64,000 nucleotides of DNA, taken from NCBI RefSeq assembly GCF_029953595.1, contig NZ_CP124535.1:3331001-3395000 (forward strand), read 5' to 3'. The stretch is from Fuscovulum ytuae (GTDB lineage Bacteria > Pseudomonadota > Alphaproteobacteria > Rhodobacterales > Rhodobacteraceae). A model generated the notes under the pieces. That model searched no databases. It was not told where the DNA came from and saw only the letters and a program-made list of their open reading frames with translations. Shown here piece by piece: positions 53,936 through 63,015 of the stretch. A program made the translations under genes and the position numbers. The stretch's first letter is position 1. Every line of letters starts with the position of its first letter.

Positions 53936-54481
53936 ATGGCGACGCGCGAAGCTGAATGGTCGGCGCTGCTGATTGCGGCGATGGAAGGGGACGGGCGTGC
54001 CTATGCCCGGTTCCTTGGGCTTGTGACGCCTGTCCTGAGGGGCATCGTCCGGGCCCGTGGCCGTGTCTTGGGGCCGGAAGCGCAGGAGGATGTGGTGCAG
54101 GAGGTGTTGATCGCCATCCACACGAAGCGCCACACATGGGACCGCACGGCCCCCCTGTTGCCGTGGCTTTATGCGGTGACGCGGCACAAGGTGGTGGATG
54201 CCTTCCGCCGAAGGGGCGGGGCGGTGCATCTGCCCATCGAGGACTTCTCCGAGGCCTTGGAAGCCGAGGCTGAGGGCGATGTTATGGCGGCGCGCGACAG
54301 CGCTGTCTTGATTGGACGGCTGGATGCGCGGTCGGCACAGATCGTTCAGGCGGTCAGCCTGGATGGATTGAGTACAGCCGAGGTTGGCGCGCAGTTGAAG
54401 ATGAGCGAAGGCGCGGTGCGTGTGGCCTTGCACCGGGCGATCCGCCGGATGGCGGATATTGCGAAGGGACTGGAAAGATGA
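53936..54481 (+). CDS. ECF sigma factor, SigF-like
   Basis: 181 residues. Region 2 (about 25-95) has EDVVQEVLIAIHTKRHTWDRTAPLLPWLYAVTRHKVVDAFRRR, and region 4 (about 125-178) has the helix-turn-helix GLSTAEVGAQLKMSEGAVRVALHRAIRRM. It matches the SigF class paired with NrsF anti-sigma factors. AGGGTGGA precedes the ATG. The stop overlaps the anti-sigma gene by four bases. A GTAACA, 15 bases, CGTAGG element upstream (53898-53924) could be an autoregulatory site, but it is too close to the ATG to be convincing. Confidence 0.92.
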   Translation: MATREAEWSALLIAAMEGDGRAYARFLGLVTPVLRGIVRARGRVLGPEAQEDVVQEVLIAIHTKRHTWDRTAPLLPWLYAVTRHKVVDAFRRRGGAVHLPIEDFSEALEAEAEGDVMAARDSAVLIGRLDARSAQIVQAVSLDGLSTAEVGAQLKMSEGAVRVALHRAIRRMADIAKGLER

Positions 54482-55113
54482 GGACGGATGATCTGATCGG
54501 GCTTCTGGCAGCGGATGCGCAGCCGTCCCCGCCGCTGCGTCCGGCGCGGATCGGCGGTGTCGCGGTTGCGGGCATCCTTGCGGCGGTGGCGTTGTTTCTG
54601 ACGCTGGCCGGGATGCGGGACGGGCTGGCCACTGTGATGCAGCGACCTGAGGTTCTTGCTAAGACGCTGCTGCCGTTGATCCTTTTTCTTATGGCCTTGC
54701 CTTGGGCACTGCGGCAGATGCGGCCCGACGCAAGCACGCCGCCTTGGGGTTATGTCGCGCTGCCGGTGGCGGTTGCGGTTGGGCTTTGGGTCTGGGCCTT
54801 TGCGGTTTTGCCGCCACCTTTGCGCTTTGCCGAACAGATGGGGTCGGCCATTGTGGAATGCCTTGGCTTCATCCTGCTTTTGTCGCTGCTGCCGCTTGGG
54901 GTTTTGTTGTGGATGATGCGTCAGGGCGCGAGCGAGAACCCGATGCGCGCGGGGGCCTTGGCAGGGCTGGCGATTGGTTGCGGAGTGACGGTGGGCTATT
55001 CGTTGTTTTGCACCAAGGACAACCCGATCTTCTATGTCACCTGGTATGGTGTGGCGGTGCTGCTGGTTACGGGGATCGGGGCGCTGGCGGGGCGGCGGAT
55101 GCTGCGCTGGTAG
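54478..55113 (+). CDS. NrsF-type membrane anti-sigma factor (DUF1109)
   Basis: 211 residues with six membrane segments (about 25-45, 62-80, 93-112, 125-146, 158-175, 186-206) and a short cytoplasmic N-terminus (MRTDDLIGLLAADA) that binds the sigma factor. C128 (VECLG) and C178 (LFCTKDNP) are 50 residues apart, the same spacing as the two cysteines needed for metal sensing in Caulobacter NrsF; C168 is extra. Probably holds the sigma factor at the membrane until metals or redox stress release it. Confidence 0.9.
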   Translation: MRTDDLIGLLAADAQPSPPLRPARIGGVAVAGILAAVALFLTLAGMRDGLATVMQRPEVLAKTLLPLILFLMALPWALRQMRPDASTPPWGYVALPVAVAVGLWVWAFAVLPPPLRFAEQMGSAIVECLGFILLLSLLPLGVLLWMMRQGASENPMRAGALAGLAIGCGVTVGYSLFCTKDNPIFYVTWYGVAVLLVTGIGALAGRRMLRW

Positions 55114-55116
55114 GCG

Positions 55117-55986
55117 TCAGAACCACTGACCGGGTTCCATCAGGCCAAGGTCCATCAACTGCTGTGAATGCCACTCGAAAGGGGTTGAATTGTGCCAGCG
55201 GAAGCTGGTGATTTCCCATTTCGAGCCGGGATTGGACTTGAGCGCCTTGGCCGTGCGGAACGAGCAGACCGCGGCGGTCAGGTTATTGTGCCACGGACAG
55301 GCATAGGTGTTGTATTCCTCGTCCGAGAAGGTGAAGTCGGGGCGAAGGACAAGGTCCTTCTTGGCCTTGAAGATCGAGATGCGGTCGATGTTGCGCCGGG
55401 ATTTGGGAACATGTTCTTCGAATCGCCAGCGCAGGCCGCCGAAGAAATCCAGTTGCCGTTCCTTGGGGTGCCAGTGGTTGTCGGGGTCGGGGCGGGCAAG
55501 GGCGTAATAGCCGGACCGATCCAGATGGGCGGTTTCAAGGCTGACGGCGGAAGGGTGGCGGTCAAGGTCACCGGCGTAGAGATCGACGACATAGGTGAGC
55601 ATGGCGTCGCGCCGTTCTTCGGCATGAAAGGTAAGAACGTCGCGGACCGTGCGCGCTTCGCAGAAGGGATGAAAGAGGTATTCCGCGTTGAAGCAGTAAT
55701 ACATCCATATGCCGGGAAAGGCCGCGATCAGCGCGTTCACAGCCCCCGGCAGGGCGTTTTCGGAATGGACGTTGTGATCTATGCGGTGAATTTGCGGATC
55801 GAGTTCCTTAGCCACCGCGATCTCGGGCGGGGCGAGGAGAAGGACCGGGGCAAAGCCCGCGCGCAGATGGTGGCGGAGGGTGGTATCCACCTCGACCCCG
55901 TCTTCGGCCATGATGATGGCCATCGGCCCTTTGGGCGGCGTGGCCGCCGTGCTGGCGATGTAAGCTGACAAAGACCCGTGCTGCAT
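55117..55986 (-). CDS. Uncharacterised protein, possibly glycosyltransferase-like
   Basis: 289 residues, no signal or membrane segment. The opening, [35 protein letters not shown], is a Rossmann-like strand-helix pattern seen in family 2-type glycosyltransferases, but no clear DxD motif was found. Trp, His and aromatic residues are dense in the second half ([34 protein letters not shown]), which I do not recognise. ATG at 55986 has AGGG upstream. It is divergent from miaB, with 155 bases between starts. Confidence 0.6.
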   Translation of the reverse strand: MQHGSLSAYIASTAATPPKGPMAIIMAEDGVEVDTTLRHHLRAGFAPVLLLAPPEIAVAKELDPQIHRIDHNVHSENALPGAVNALIAAFPGIWMYYCFNAEYLFHPFCEARTVRDVLTFHAEERRDAMLTYVVDLYAGDLDRHPSAVSLETAHLDRSGYYALARPDPDNHWHPKERQLDFFGGLRWRFEEHVPKSRRNIDRISIFKAKKDLVLRPDFTFSDEEYNTYACPWHNNLTAAVCSFRTAKALKSNPGSKWEITSFRWHNSTPFEWHSQQLMDLGLMEPGQWF

Positions 55987-56141
55987 GCACCCTGCCCGAA
56001 CTGCACCTGTGCGGCCCTTTGTGGCCGTTCGCGGCGCAGAGTCCGGCATGGCCCGCGCCGATGCAAGCCCTTTGGCGGCGCGTCGATTGCGAAATCCGGC
56101 GATTTGACTATATGGGGCGCTTGCGGATCACGGGGGGCGAG

Positions 56142-57476
56142 ATGCCGGACACCAAGAAGCTGTTCATCAAGACCTATGGCTGCCAGATGAACGTCTATGA
56201 CAGCGAGCGTATGGCCGAGACGCTGGGCGCGGAAGGCTATGTCGTGACCGAGGTGGCGGAAGAGGCGGATATGGTGTTGCTGAACACCTGCCACATCCGC
56301 GAGAAGGCCTCCGAGAAGCTGTATTCCGACCTTGGCCGTTTGCGGCCGCTGAAACAGGCCAAGCCTGATCTGAAGATTGGCGTGGCAGGTTGTGTGGCGC
56401 AGGCGGAGGGAGAGGAAATTCTGCGGCGGATGCCGCTGGTCGATCTGGTGGTGGGTCCGCAAAGCTATCACCGTCTACCGGGGATGATGGGCGAGGTGGC
56501 CAAGGGGAAGAAGGCGGTCGATACCGATTTCCCCGCCGAGGACAAGTTCGACCACCTGCCCGAGCGCAAGATGCTGCGTGGGCCTTCGGCCTTTTTGACC
56601 GTGCAGGAAGGGTGTGACAAGTTCTGCGCCTTTTGCGTGGTGCCTTACACGCGCGGGGCAGAGGTCAGCCGCCCGGTGGCACGGCTGCTGGGCGAGGCGC
56701 GGGCGTTGGTGGAGAAGGGGGTGCGCGAGATCACCCTGCTGGGCCAGAACGTGAATGCCTATCATGGCGAGGGCGAGGGCGGCAGTTGGGGCCTTGCGCG
56801 GCTGGTGCGGGAACTGGCGCGGATCGATGGGCTTGAGCGCATCCGCTACACAACGAGCCACCCGAACGACATGGATGACGACCTGATCGCCGCCCATGGC
56901 GAGGAGGCAAAGCTGATGCCCTATCTGCATCTTCCGGTGCAATCGGGTAGCGACCGCATCCTGAAAGCGATGAACCGCAAGCACACGCGGGAGCAATATT
57001 TCCGGCTGGTGGAACGCATCCGCGCGGCGCGGCCCGACATCCTGCTGAGTTCGGATTTCATCGTGGGTTTCCCGGGCGAGAGCGATGCGGACTTCGCCGA
57101 TACCATGGACCTGATCCGGCAGGTCGGGTTTGGCGCGGCGTTCAGTTTCAAATATTCGGCGCGGCCCGGCACGCCTGCGGCTGAGAAAGACCCAGTCGCG
57201 GCGGATATCGCCGATGCGCGTTTGCAGGAGTTGCAGGCGTTGATCACATCGCAGCAGCGCGCCGCGCAAGAGGCCATGGTTGGGCGCGAGGTGGCGGTTC
57301 TTTATGAAAAGGCTGGGCGCTTGCCGGGGCAGATGGTGGGCAAATCGGACCACCTGCACGCGGTGCATGTGGCTGATTCCGAGGGCCGAGTGGGCGATCT
57401 GGTGCGCGTGCGGATCACGGCGTCGGCCCCCAATTCTTTGGCTGGCGCGCGCCTGGACGGGTCGATTGTTGCGTGA
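56142..57476 (+). CDS. miaB: tRNA-2-methylthio-N6-dimethylallyladenosine synthase
   Basis: Radical-SAM methylthiotransferase acting on A37 of tRNAs. 444 residues. The N-terminal UPF0004 domain has cluster cysteines C14, C50 and C84. The radical-SAM motif is C158, C162, C165 in [15 protein letters not shown] domain is at the C-terminus (about 375-440). The frame is open upstream; ATG at 56142, with GGGGGGCGAG before it, gives the standard N-terminus. Confidence 0.95.
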   Translation: MPDTKKLFIKTYGCQMNVYDSERMAETLGAEGYVVTEVAEEADMVLLNTCHIREKASEKLYSDLGRLRPLKQAKPDLKIGVAGCVAQAEGEEILRRMPLVDLVVGPQSYHRLPGMMGEVAKGKKAVDTDFPAEDKFDHLPERKMLRGPSAFLTVQEGCDKFCAFCVVPYTRGAEVSRPVARLLGEARALVEKGVREITLLGQNVNAYHGEGEGGSWGLARLVRELARIDGLERIRYTTSHPNDMDDDLIAAHGEEAKLMPYLHLPVQSGSDRILKAMNRKHTREQYFRLVERIRAARPDILLSSDFIVGFPGESDADFADTMDLIRQVGFGAAFSFKYSARPGTPAAEKDPVAADIADARLQELQALITSQQRAAQEAMVGREVAVLYEKAGRLPGQMVGKSDHLHAVHVADSEGRVGDLVRVRITASAPNSLAGARLDGSIVA

Positions 57477-57685
57477 TTGGTGACAATCCGGCCTGCTTTG
57501 GCGTGAATCGCGCGGCTAAACCCAGATTTTCGTTCGACAAAGGTCCGAACGCCAAGATTTTGCCTTGATTTGCTTAATGAGGGGCGGCAATCCTGACTGC
57601 GAGTATCCGTATGTGGTGAACTGTTAACGAGGAGGGCTTCGGCTTGTTTCGATAATCGCGTCGCGCGCTGGTAAGCGCGCTTTGT

Positions 57686-58213
57686 GTGGCGCTTGGCCTA
57701 GGGGCGCCGACCGGGCTGATGGCCCAATCCCAACCCGAAGTGACCGGACGGATCGACTGGGGTGCATGGGTCGATGATGATGGCTGCATGCATTGGTGGG
57801 CCGATGGCGGCACGGAAGGCTATATGGTGCCGCGCCGCGATCCGGCGACGGGGAAGCCGGTTTGTCTGAAGCGCAATCTTTGTCTTGTGGAGAACACGGA
57901 CACGCTGTTTGCCACCGACAGTGCGCATTTGACGGCGCATGGTCGGGCAAGGTTGCAGTCGTTCTTCCAATCGGCGGGTGCCTTTGGCTATGCTATCTAC
58001 GGGCATACCGACAGCCGGGCATCGGATGAATACAACATGCGCCTGTCGCAGCGTCGCGCGGCAGCAGTGGCCGAGGTGGCGCAGTCGGTCGGTGCCCCGG
58101 TGGAGCGTATGATCGGCTTTGGCGAGCGGCAACCGCGCGCCAGCAATGCAACGGCGGCAGGCATGCAGCAGAACCGCCGGGTGGAAGTCGTCTGCTATAC
58201 GTGGGGTCGGTGA
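57686..58213 (+). CDS. OmpA-like protein with GC-W-GY module; start disrupted
   Basis: 175 residues from the GTG at 57686. An N-terminal module (about 30-60: DDDGCMHWWADGGTEGYMVPRRDP, ending PVC) is followed by a compact OmpA-type domain (about 72-172, GHTDSRASDEYNMRLSQRRAAAV, FGERQPRASN). In frame upstream, RRALVSALCVALGLGAPTGLMAQ looks like a signal peptide, and a well-placed AGGAGGG lies seven bases before a TTG at 57644, but TAA at 57653 interrupts after three codons. The start is therefore uncertain, and the annotated GTG gives a signal peptide without basic residues. Probably periplasmic or outer-membrane associated. Confidence 0.7.
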   Translation: MALGLGAPTGLMAQSQPEVTGRIDWGAWVDDDGCMHWWADGGTEGYMVPRRDPATGKPVCLKRNLCLVENTDTLFATDSAHLTAHGRARLQSFFQSAGAFGYAIYGHTDSRASDEYNMRLSQRRAAAVAEVAQSVGAPVERMIGFGERQPRASNATAAGMQQNRRVEVVCYTWGR

Positions 58214-58557
58214 TGGTATGTGTGAACTTGCCCCGTGTGGGGGCCTTTGTTGCGGTCGGGCTGATGCTGTCGGCCTGTGGCATCCAGCCTTATCAGGGGC
58301 CGGGCAGCGTGATTGCAACGGGACAGGACCGCGGGCTGCTTGATCGCGGCGCGCTGGTCAATGGTGAAGCGGCCATCGCCTATGACCCCGACGGGTGCCA
58401 GAACTGGATCATCGATGACGGTCTGGAAGGCTATTCCAGCCCGCGCTTTGACCCGGTCAGCGGCTTGCCGATCTGCAACAACCGCTATCCGCCGGGCACG
58501 GTGCTGGGGCGGTATCAGACCGAGTCGGCGGTGTTGAACGACTGGATCCCGCGCTAA
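58213..58557 (+). CDS. Small lipoprotein with GC-W-GY module
   Basis: 114 residues. Lipobox LMLSAC (Cys near residue 22) after an N-terminal hydrophobic stretch. The mature part has YDPDGCQNWIIDDGLEGYSSPRFDPVSGLPIC, sharing the DGC-W-D-G-EGY-PR-DP-G-P-C pattern with the adjacent OmpA-like protein. The function is unknown. The ATG shares a base with the upstream stop (TGATG), so the two are co-translated. Confidence 0.8.
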   Translation: MVCVNLPRVGAFVAVGLMLSACGIQPYQGPGSVIATGQDRGLLDRGALVNGEAAIAYDPDGCQNWIIDDGLEGYSSPRFDPVSGLPICNNRYPPGTVLGRYQTESAVLNDWIPR

Positions 58558-58595
58558 GGCGCAGGGACCGAGAGAATAAGGGACAGGACCGGAAG

Positions 58596-58621
58596 GGGCG
58601 CGTCGCAGGATGCGCCCTTTT
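58596..58621 (+). terminator. Rho-independent terminator after the lipoprotein gene
   Basis: GGGCGC and GCGCCC arms, extended by two weaker pairs, 6-base loop, then TTTT. 39 bases past the stop. Confidence 0.8.
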
Positions 58622-58768
58622 CGTTGTGGCTGGCTTTGGCGCGGGGCGTCACGGGATTTGCACAATCCTTGGGCAATCTTTGCCTGCGCCCGTGAATGGT
58701 GCTTGCCTTGTGGATCAACGCGGCACATCATCAAGATATTGGCGAAGCCCTTGTAGAAGGAGAGCCCT

Positions 58769-59788
58769 TTGGGCATCAGCGCGCTGACCCCCCCGACCCG
58801 TTCCGAGGACGTTGTGGAAACGCTGCTCGAATTTCCGGACAACCGATTGCTGATCGATCTATGCGGCGAGTTCGACCGCAACCTTGCACAGATCGAACAT
58901 CAGATCGGGGTGCATATCCTGAGGCGGGGCAACAGGTTGGCCGTGATCGGCGAGAAAGGGGCAAGGGATCAGGCGGCAGGCGTGCTGCGGTCGCTTTATG
59001 CGCGGCTGGAATCGGGGCGCGGCGTGGCGGCGGGCGATATCGACGGCGCAATGCGGATGGGGCGACCCATGCCAGACCGCGCGATGGCCGAGGGCGAGCA
59101 GATCGAGATGTTCTCGGGCGGCGGCATGGAGTTGCGCACCCGCAAAAAGCCGATCGAACCGCGCACCGAGGCGCAGAAGGCCTATGTGGCGAACCTGTTC
59201 CAGAATGAATTGGGTTTCGGCATCGGGCCGGCGGGGACGGGGAAGACCTATCTTGCCGTGGCCGTTGGCGTCACGATGTTCATTTCGGGTGCGGTGGAGA
59301 AGATCATCCTGAGTCGTCCTGCGGTAGAGGCGGGCGAACGGCTTGGTTTCCTGCCCGGCGACATGAAGGAGAAGGTCGATCCCTACATGCAGCCGCTTTA
59401 TGACGCGCTGAACGATTTTCTTCCGCAGAAGCAGGTGCAGAAGCTGATGGAGGAAAAGCGGATCGAGATCGCGCCGCTGGCCTTTATGCGGGGGCGGACG
59501 CTATCGAATGCCTTCATCGTGCTGGATGAGGCACAGAACGCGACGACGATGCAGATGAAGATGTTCCTGACGCGACTGGGCGAGGGAAGCCGGATGGTGA
59601 TCACCGGGGACCGCACGCAGATCGATCTGCCGCGTGGCGTGCCGTCAGGGCTTGCTGATGCGGAGCGCATCCTGAAGGGGGTGAAGGGCGTGACCTTCAA
59701 CTATTTCACCGCCAAGGATGTGGTCCGTCACCCGCTGGTGGCACGGATCATCGAGGCCTATGAGGCAGACGAATCGCCAAGCGCGTGA
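58769..59788 (+). CDS. phoH: PhoH-family ATPase
   Basis: 339 residues with a TTG start (58769) preceded by AAGGAG at correct spacing. An N-terminal KH-like region (about 30-90) leads to the P-loop domain with Walker A GPAGTGKT (153-160) and a Walker B region AFIVLDEAQNATTMQM. Likely RNA-related ATPase; it is usually found with ybeY, as here. Confidence 0.92.
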   Translation: MGISALTPPTRSEDVVETLLEFPDNRLLIDLCGEFDRNLAQIEHQIGVHILRRGNRLAVIGEKGARDQAAGVLRSLYARLESGRGVAAGDIDGAMRMGRPMPDRAMAEGEQIEMFSGGGMELRTRKKPIEPRTEAQKAYVANLFQNELGFGIGPAGTGKTYLAVAVGVTMFISGAVEKIILSRPAVEAGERLGFLPGDMKEKVDPYMQPLYDALNDFLPQKQVQKLMEEKRIEIAPLAFMRGRTLSNAFIVLDEAQNATTMQMKMFLTRLGEGSRMVITGDRTQIDLPRGVPSGLADAERILKGVKGVTFNYFTAKDVVRHPLVARIIEAYEADESPSA

Positions 59789-59872
59789 CGCAAATTGCGC
59801 GCGGCCCCCGCAGGCGGGGACCGCGCAAGACATTCCTCTCGCCTTCGCGCGTGCCGCGCTTCGGCTCGGTTG

Positions 59873-59920
59873 CCGGGGGCCCTGCCCCCGGACCCCCGGA
59901 GTATTTGGGCCAAGATGAAG
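59873..59920. repeat. Composite intergenic repeat (hairpin plus GAGTATTT box)
   Basis: CCGGGGGC, loop CCT, GCCCCCGG (59873-59891), then ACCCCCG, GAGTATTT, GGGCC, AAGATGAAG. Matches the element at 16876-16943. It fills much of the 172-base phoH-ybeY gap. Confidence 0.75.
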
Positions 59921-59960
59921 GGGCTTTGCGCTTTTCTTGGGCATCGGTTAGAGCGCGGTC

Positions 59961-60467
59961 ATGAGCGGAATCGTGGATATTGTCATCGAGGATGACCGTT
60001 GGGTGGCCTTTGGCCTGACCGCCTTGGCAGAGCGGGCTGTGGCTTCGGCGTTGGCGGGTGTGGGGCTGGGGGCGGCAGGGTTTTCTGTTGTGCTCATGGG
60101 CTGTGACGATGCGCGAATCGCGGAATTGAATGCGGATTTCCGGGGCAAGCCGCAGCCGACAAATGTTCTGTCCTGGCCATCAGAAGAGCGGGCGGCGGAA
60201 GAGGTGGGTGGCGTGCCGGACCTGCCCGAGGCGGGGGATGAGGACGATCCTTGCGAATTGGGTGACATCGCAATTGCCTTTGAGACTTGTGCGCGCGAGG
60301 CGGAGGAACAGGGCAAACCGATGGCCGAGCATGTGACCCATCTGATCATTCATGGTCTGTTGCATTGTCTGGGTTATGACCATGTCGAGGAGGCGGATGC
60401 CGCCGTGATGGAAGGGCTTGAAGTGCGGATACTTGCCAGCATGGGCCTTTCTGACCCATATTCGTGA
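59961..60467 (+). CDS. ybeY: Endoribonuclease YbeY
   Basis: 168 residues, metal-dependent RNase for 16S rRNA 3' maturation. Zinc ligands H131, H135 and H141 in HGLLHCLGYDH are intact. It lies between phoH and the CBS-domain gene, the usual order. Confidence 0.95.
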   Translation: MSGIVDIVIEDDRWVAFGLTALAERAVASALAGVGLGAAGFSVVLMGCDDARIAELNADFRGKPQPTNVLSWPSEERAAEEVGGVPDLPEAGDEDDPCELGDIAIAFETCAREAEEQGKPMAEHVTHLIIHGLLHCLGYDHVEEADAAVMEGLEVRILASMGLSDPYS

Positions 60468-60503
60468 GGCCCTGCGTGACGGGGTGTTTTGGAAGAAGGA
60501 TCC

Positions 60504-61436
60504 ATGGGCAGTAGCAGCGACGGTTCTCTTGCGGCGCGGGGCGCGCAGGATGATATGGGCGCGGATGAGGCGGAGCCTCCACAGCGCGGATTTTTCGGGC
60601 GCATCTTGAGCGCCTTTTCCTCTTCGAACAGCGAGGCTTCCACAGGGTCCGAGCAGGCCCCGGCGACGGGTGGCCCATCGGGTGGCGTTGCGCAGGCGGC
60701 GCTGCCGGGGCTGGGTGCTTTGCGCCGCTTGCGGGTCGATGATGTGGCGGTGCCCAAGGTGGAGATCGTGGCGGTGCCTTTGGATATCGGGCGGGACGAG
60801 TTGGTGGAGGTGTTCCGCGAGCATGGTTTCAGCCGGGTGCCTGTCTATAAGGGGACGCTGGATCATCCGCAGGGACTCGTGCTGCTGAAGGATCTTGCAT
60901 TGCAGCATGGCTTTGGCGCGGGAGGGCGGTTTTCGCTGAAGCGGATGCTGCGGCCTGTGCTTTATGCGCCGCCATCGATGCCGATCGGGGTGCTGTTGCA
61001 GAAGATGCAGCGCGAGCGGGTGCATATGGCGCTGGTGATCGACGAATATGGCGGGGTGGATGGTCTGGTGACCATCGAAGACCTGATTGAGACGGTGATC
61101 GGCGAGATCGAGGATGAGCATGACGAGGAAGAGGGTGCCCTCTGGAAAGAGGAGAAGCCCGGTGTCTTTGTCGCCATGGCGGCCGCGCCTTTGGAAGAGA
61201 TCGAGACAGCGATCGGTTTGAAGCTGCGGCATGACGAGGATGACGAGGAGATCGACACGCTGGGCGGCATCGTGTTCTTGCGGACGGGTCGGGTGCCCGC
61301 GCGGGGCGAGATCGTGCCACATGAGAGCGGGGCCGAGTTCGAGGTGATCGACGCCGATCCGCGCCGGATCAAGCGGCTTCGCATTCGTCTGCCCGAGGCG
61401 GTGGCCGCGCGGCCGCCGGCGCCTGCCGAGGAATGA
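60504..61436 (+). CDS. CBS-domain hemolysin-like protein, CorC/TlyC type
   Basis: 310 residues. A disordered Ser/Ala-rich N-terminus of about 75 residues is followed by two CBS domains (about 77-205: FREHGFSRVPVYKGTLDHPQGLVLLKDL, MALVIDEYGGVDGLVTIEDLIETVIGEIEDEHD) and a C-terminal CorC_HlyC domain. The DUF21 membrane domain is absent. It probably works in divalent cation homeostasis. AAGGA precedes the ATG at 60504. The stop overlaps lnt. Confidence 0.9.
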   Translation: MGSSSDGSLAARGAQDDMGADEAEPPQRGFFGRILSAFSSSNSEASTGSEQAPATGGPSGGVAQAALPGLGALRRLRVDDVAVPKVEIVAVPLDIGRDELVEVFREHGFSRVPVYKGTLDHPQGLVLLKDLALQHGFGAGGRFSLKRMLRPVLYAPPSMPIGVLLQKMQRERVHMALVIDEYGGVDGLVTIEDLIETVIGEIEDEHDEEEGALWKEEKPGVFVAMAAAPLEEIETAIGLKLRHDEDDEEIDTLGGIVFLRTGRVPARGEIVPHESGAEFEVIDADPRRIKRLRIRLPEAVAARPPAPAEE

Positions 61437-62926
61437 CGGGAGAGACGGCCCCTGCCCGGCGCTGGGCGCGGCCCGGTTGGGGCGCGCTGGCCATGGCCTT
61501 CGTGACGGGGGCGGTGGTGGCGGTGGGGCAGGCCCCGCTGGGCTGGTGGTGGCTTGCGCTGCCTGCCTTGGCGTTGCTGATCGGCCAAGTGGGGCGGAGC
61601 GGGCGCGGGTCTTTTTGGTTGGCGTGGTTTGCCGGAGCGGGGCATTACATGGCCGCGCTGAACTGGATCGTGGAGCCATTTCTGATCGAGCCTGAAGTTT
61701 ATGGCTGGATGGCGCCCTTCGCGGTGGTTTTCCTGAGTTTTGGATTGGCGCTGTTCTGGGCTGCGGCGGGCTTTTTGGGGGCGCGCGGGCGTTGGCCAGG
61801 GATCGGGTTTGCGGTGGCGCTGGGCGCGGCGGAACTGGCGCGGGGCTATGTTCTGACGGGGTTTCCGTGGGCAGCGCTGGGTCATATCTGGGTGGACCAT
61901 GCGCCGATGCAGGTGGCGGCGCTCATGGGGCCGTCGGGGCTAACACTGCTGACGTTGCTGGTGGCGGGTTCGGTGGCGCTTTGGCGGCCTGTGCCCGTGG
62001 CGGTCGGGGCGGCGCTGATGGCGGCGGGCTTTGGCTTTGGGCTGTGGCGGCTGGCGGCGCCGGAGCCTGTGGCGCAAGGGGCGAAGCTGCGGCTGGTGCA
62101 GCCCAATGCGGAGCAGGGCCTGAAATGGGAGCCGGAGCAGGCACGCCTCTTCTTTGAGCGGCAGTTGGATTTCACGCTGGCCGGGGTGCGGCCCGATCTG
62201 GCGATCTGGCCCGAGACGGCGGTGCCCTATCTGTTGGAAGACTACCCCGAGGTTGCAGTGCGGATCGGTGCCGCGGGGCGAGGGCAGCCGGTTGCGGTGG
62301 GCGTTCAGCGGGTGGAGGGCTGGCGGTTCTGGAACAGTCTTGCTGTGATCGGCCCAGAAGGGCGGGTCATGCAGCATTACGACAAGCATCACCTTGTGCC
62401 CTTTGGCGAATACATCCCCTTTGGCGATGTCATGTACGACTGGTTCGGGCTGGTCGCTTTTGCCGCGCAAGAGGGGAATGGCTATTCGGCGGGGCCGGGG
62501 CCAGCAGTGCTGGACCTTGGTCCGGGTCTGGGCAAGGTGCTGCCCTTGATCTGCTATGAGGCGGTCTTTCCGCAGGACCTGCGCGCGGCACCAGAGCGGG
62601 CGAATTGGATTTTGCAGATCACGAATGATGCTTGGTTTGGAGAGTGGACGGGGCCTTATCAGCATCTGGCGCAGGCGCAGCTGAGGGCGGTGGAGCAGGG
62701 GCTGCCCTTCGTGCGGGTGGCCAATACCGGCGTATCGGCCCTGATCGATGCGCGGGGGCGGGTGGTCGAAAGCCTGCCCTTAGGTGAGGCGGGTTATCTT
62801 GATGTGGTGCTGCCGGGGGCCTTGGCTGCGCCGCCTTACGCGCGTTGGGGAGAGGGGCCGGTTCTTCTGTTGCTGGTGGGACTCGGCGGCGGGCTGGTTC
62901 TGGCCGGGCGGCGGAAGGCGGCTTGA
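61433..62926 (+). CDS. lnt: Apolipoprotein N-acyltransferase Lnt
   Basis: 497 residues. About seven N-terminal membrane segments are followed by the nitrilase domain (about 215-465). The catalytic triad can be read as E in [10 protein letters not shown] in [13 protein letters not shown] and C in [12 protein letters not shown]. Performs the last step of lipoprotein maturation. The ATG overlaps the stop of the CBS-domain gene by four bases. Confidence 0.95.
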   Translation: MTGETAPARRWARPGWGALAMAFVTGAVVAVGQAPLGWWWLALPALALLIGQVGRSGRGSFWLAWFAGAGHYMAALNWIVEPFLIEPEVYGWMAPFAVVFLSFGLALFWAAAGFLGARGRWPGIGFAVALGAAELARGYVLTGFPWAALGHIWVDHAPMQVAALMGPSGLTLLTLLVAGSVALWRPVPVAVGAALMAAGFGFGLWRLAAPEPVAQGAKLRLVQPNAEQGLKWEPEQARLFFERQLDFTLAGVRPDLAIWPETAVPYLLEDYPEVAVRIGAAGRGQPVAVGVQRVEGWRFWNSLAVIGPEGRVMQHYDKHHLVPFGEYIPFGDVMYDWFGLVAFAAQEGNGYSAGPGPAVLDLGPGLGKVLPLICYEAVFPQDLRAAPERANWILQITNDAWFGEWTGPYQHLAQAQLRAVEQGLPFVRVANTGVSALIDARGRVVESLPLGEAGYLDVVLPGALAAPPYARWGEGPVLLLLVGLGGGLVLAGRRKAA

Positions 62927-62963
62927 CGCGCAAGGGGGGGGCGGCTAGGGAGGCGCATCGAAC

Positions 62964-63015
62964 CGTCACAACGGCTTCCTGGCGTGACGGGGGTAACCCT
63001 AATGGAGCACTTCCC
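62964..63015 (+). promoter_or_regulatory. SAM/SAH riboswitch upstream of metK
   Basis: CGTCAC (62964-62969), ACGGCTTCCTGGC loop, GTGACG (62984-62989), short GGGTAACCC insert, then GGAGCA (63004-63009). The core GTCACAACGGCTTCCTGG and the distal GGAGCA match the SAM/SAH riboswitch. The loop TTCC pairs with GGA of the Shine-Dalgarno to block initiation when SAM or SAH is bound. Found in Rhodobacterales before metK. Confidence 0.95.

Noticed and set aside
57477-57643. Possible small RNA or promoter in the 167-base miaB-OmpA-like gap
   Set aside because: Some AT-rich stretches, but no conserved structure, no terminator and no clear -35/-10 pair.
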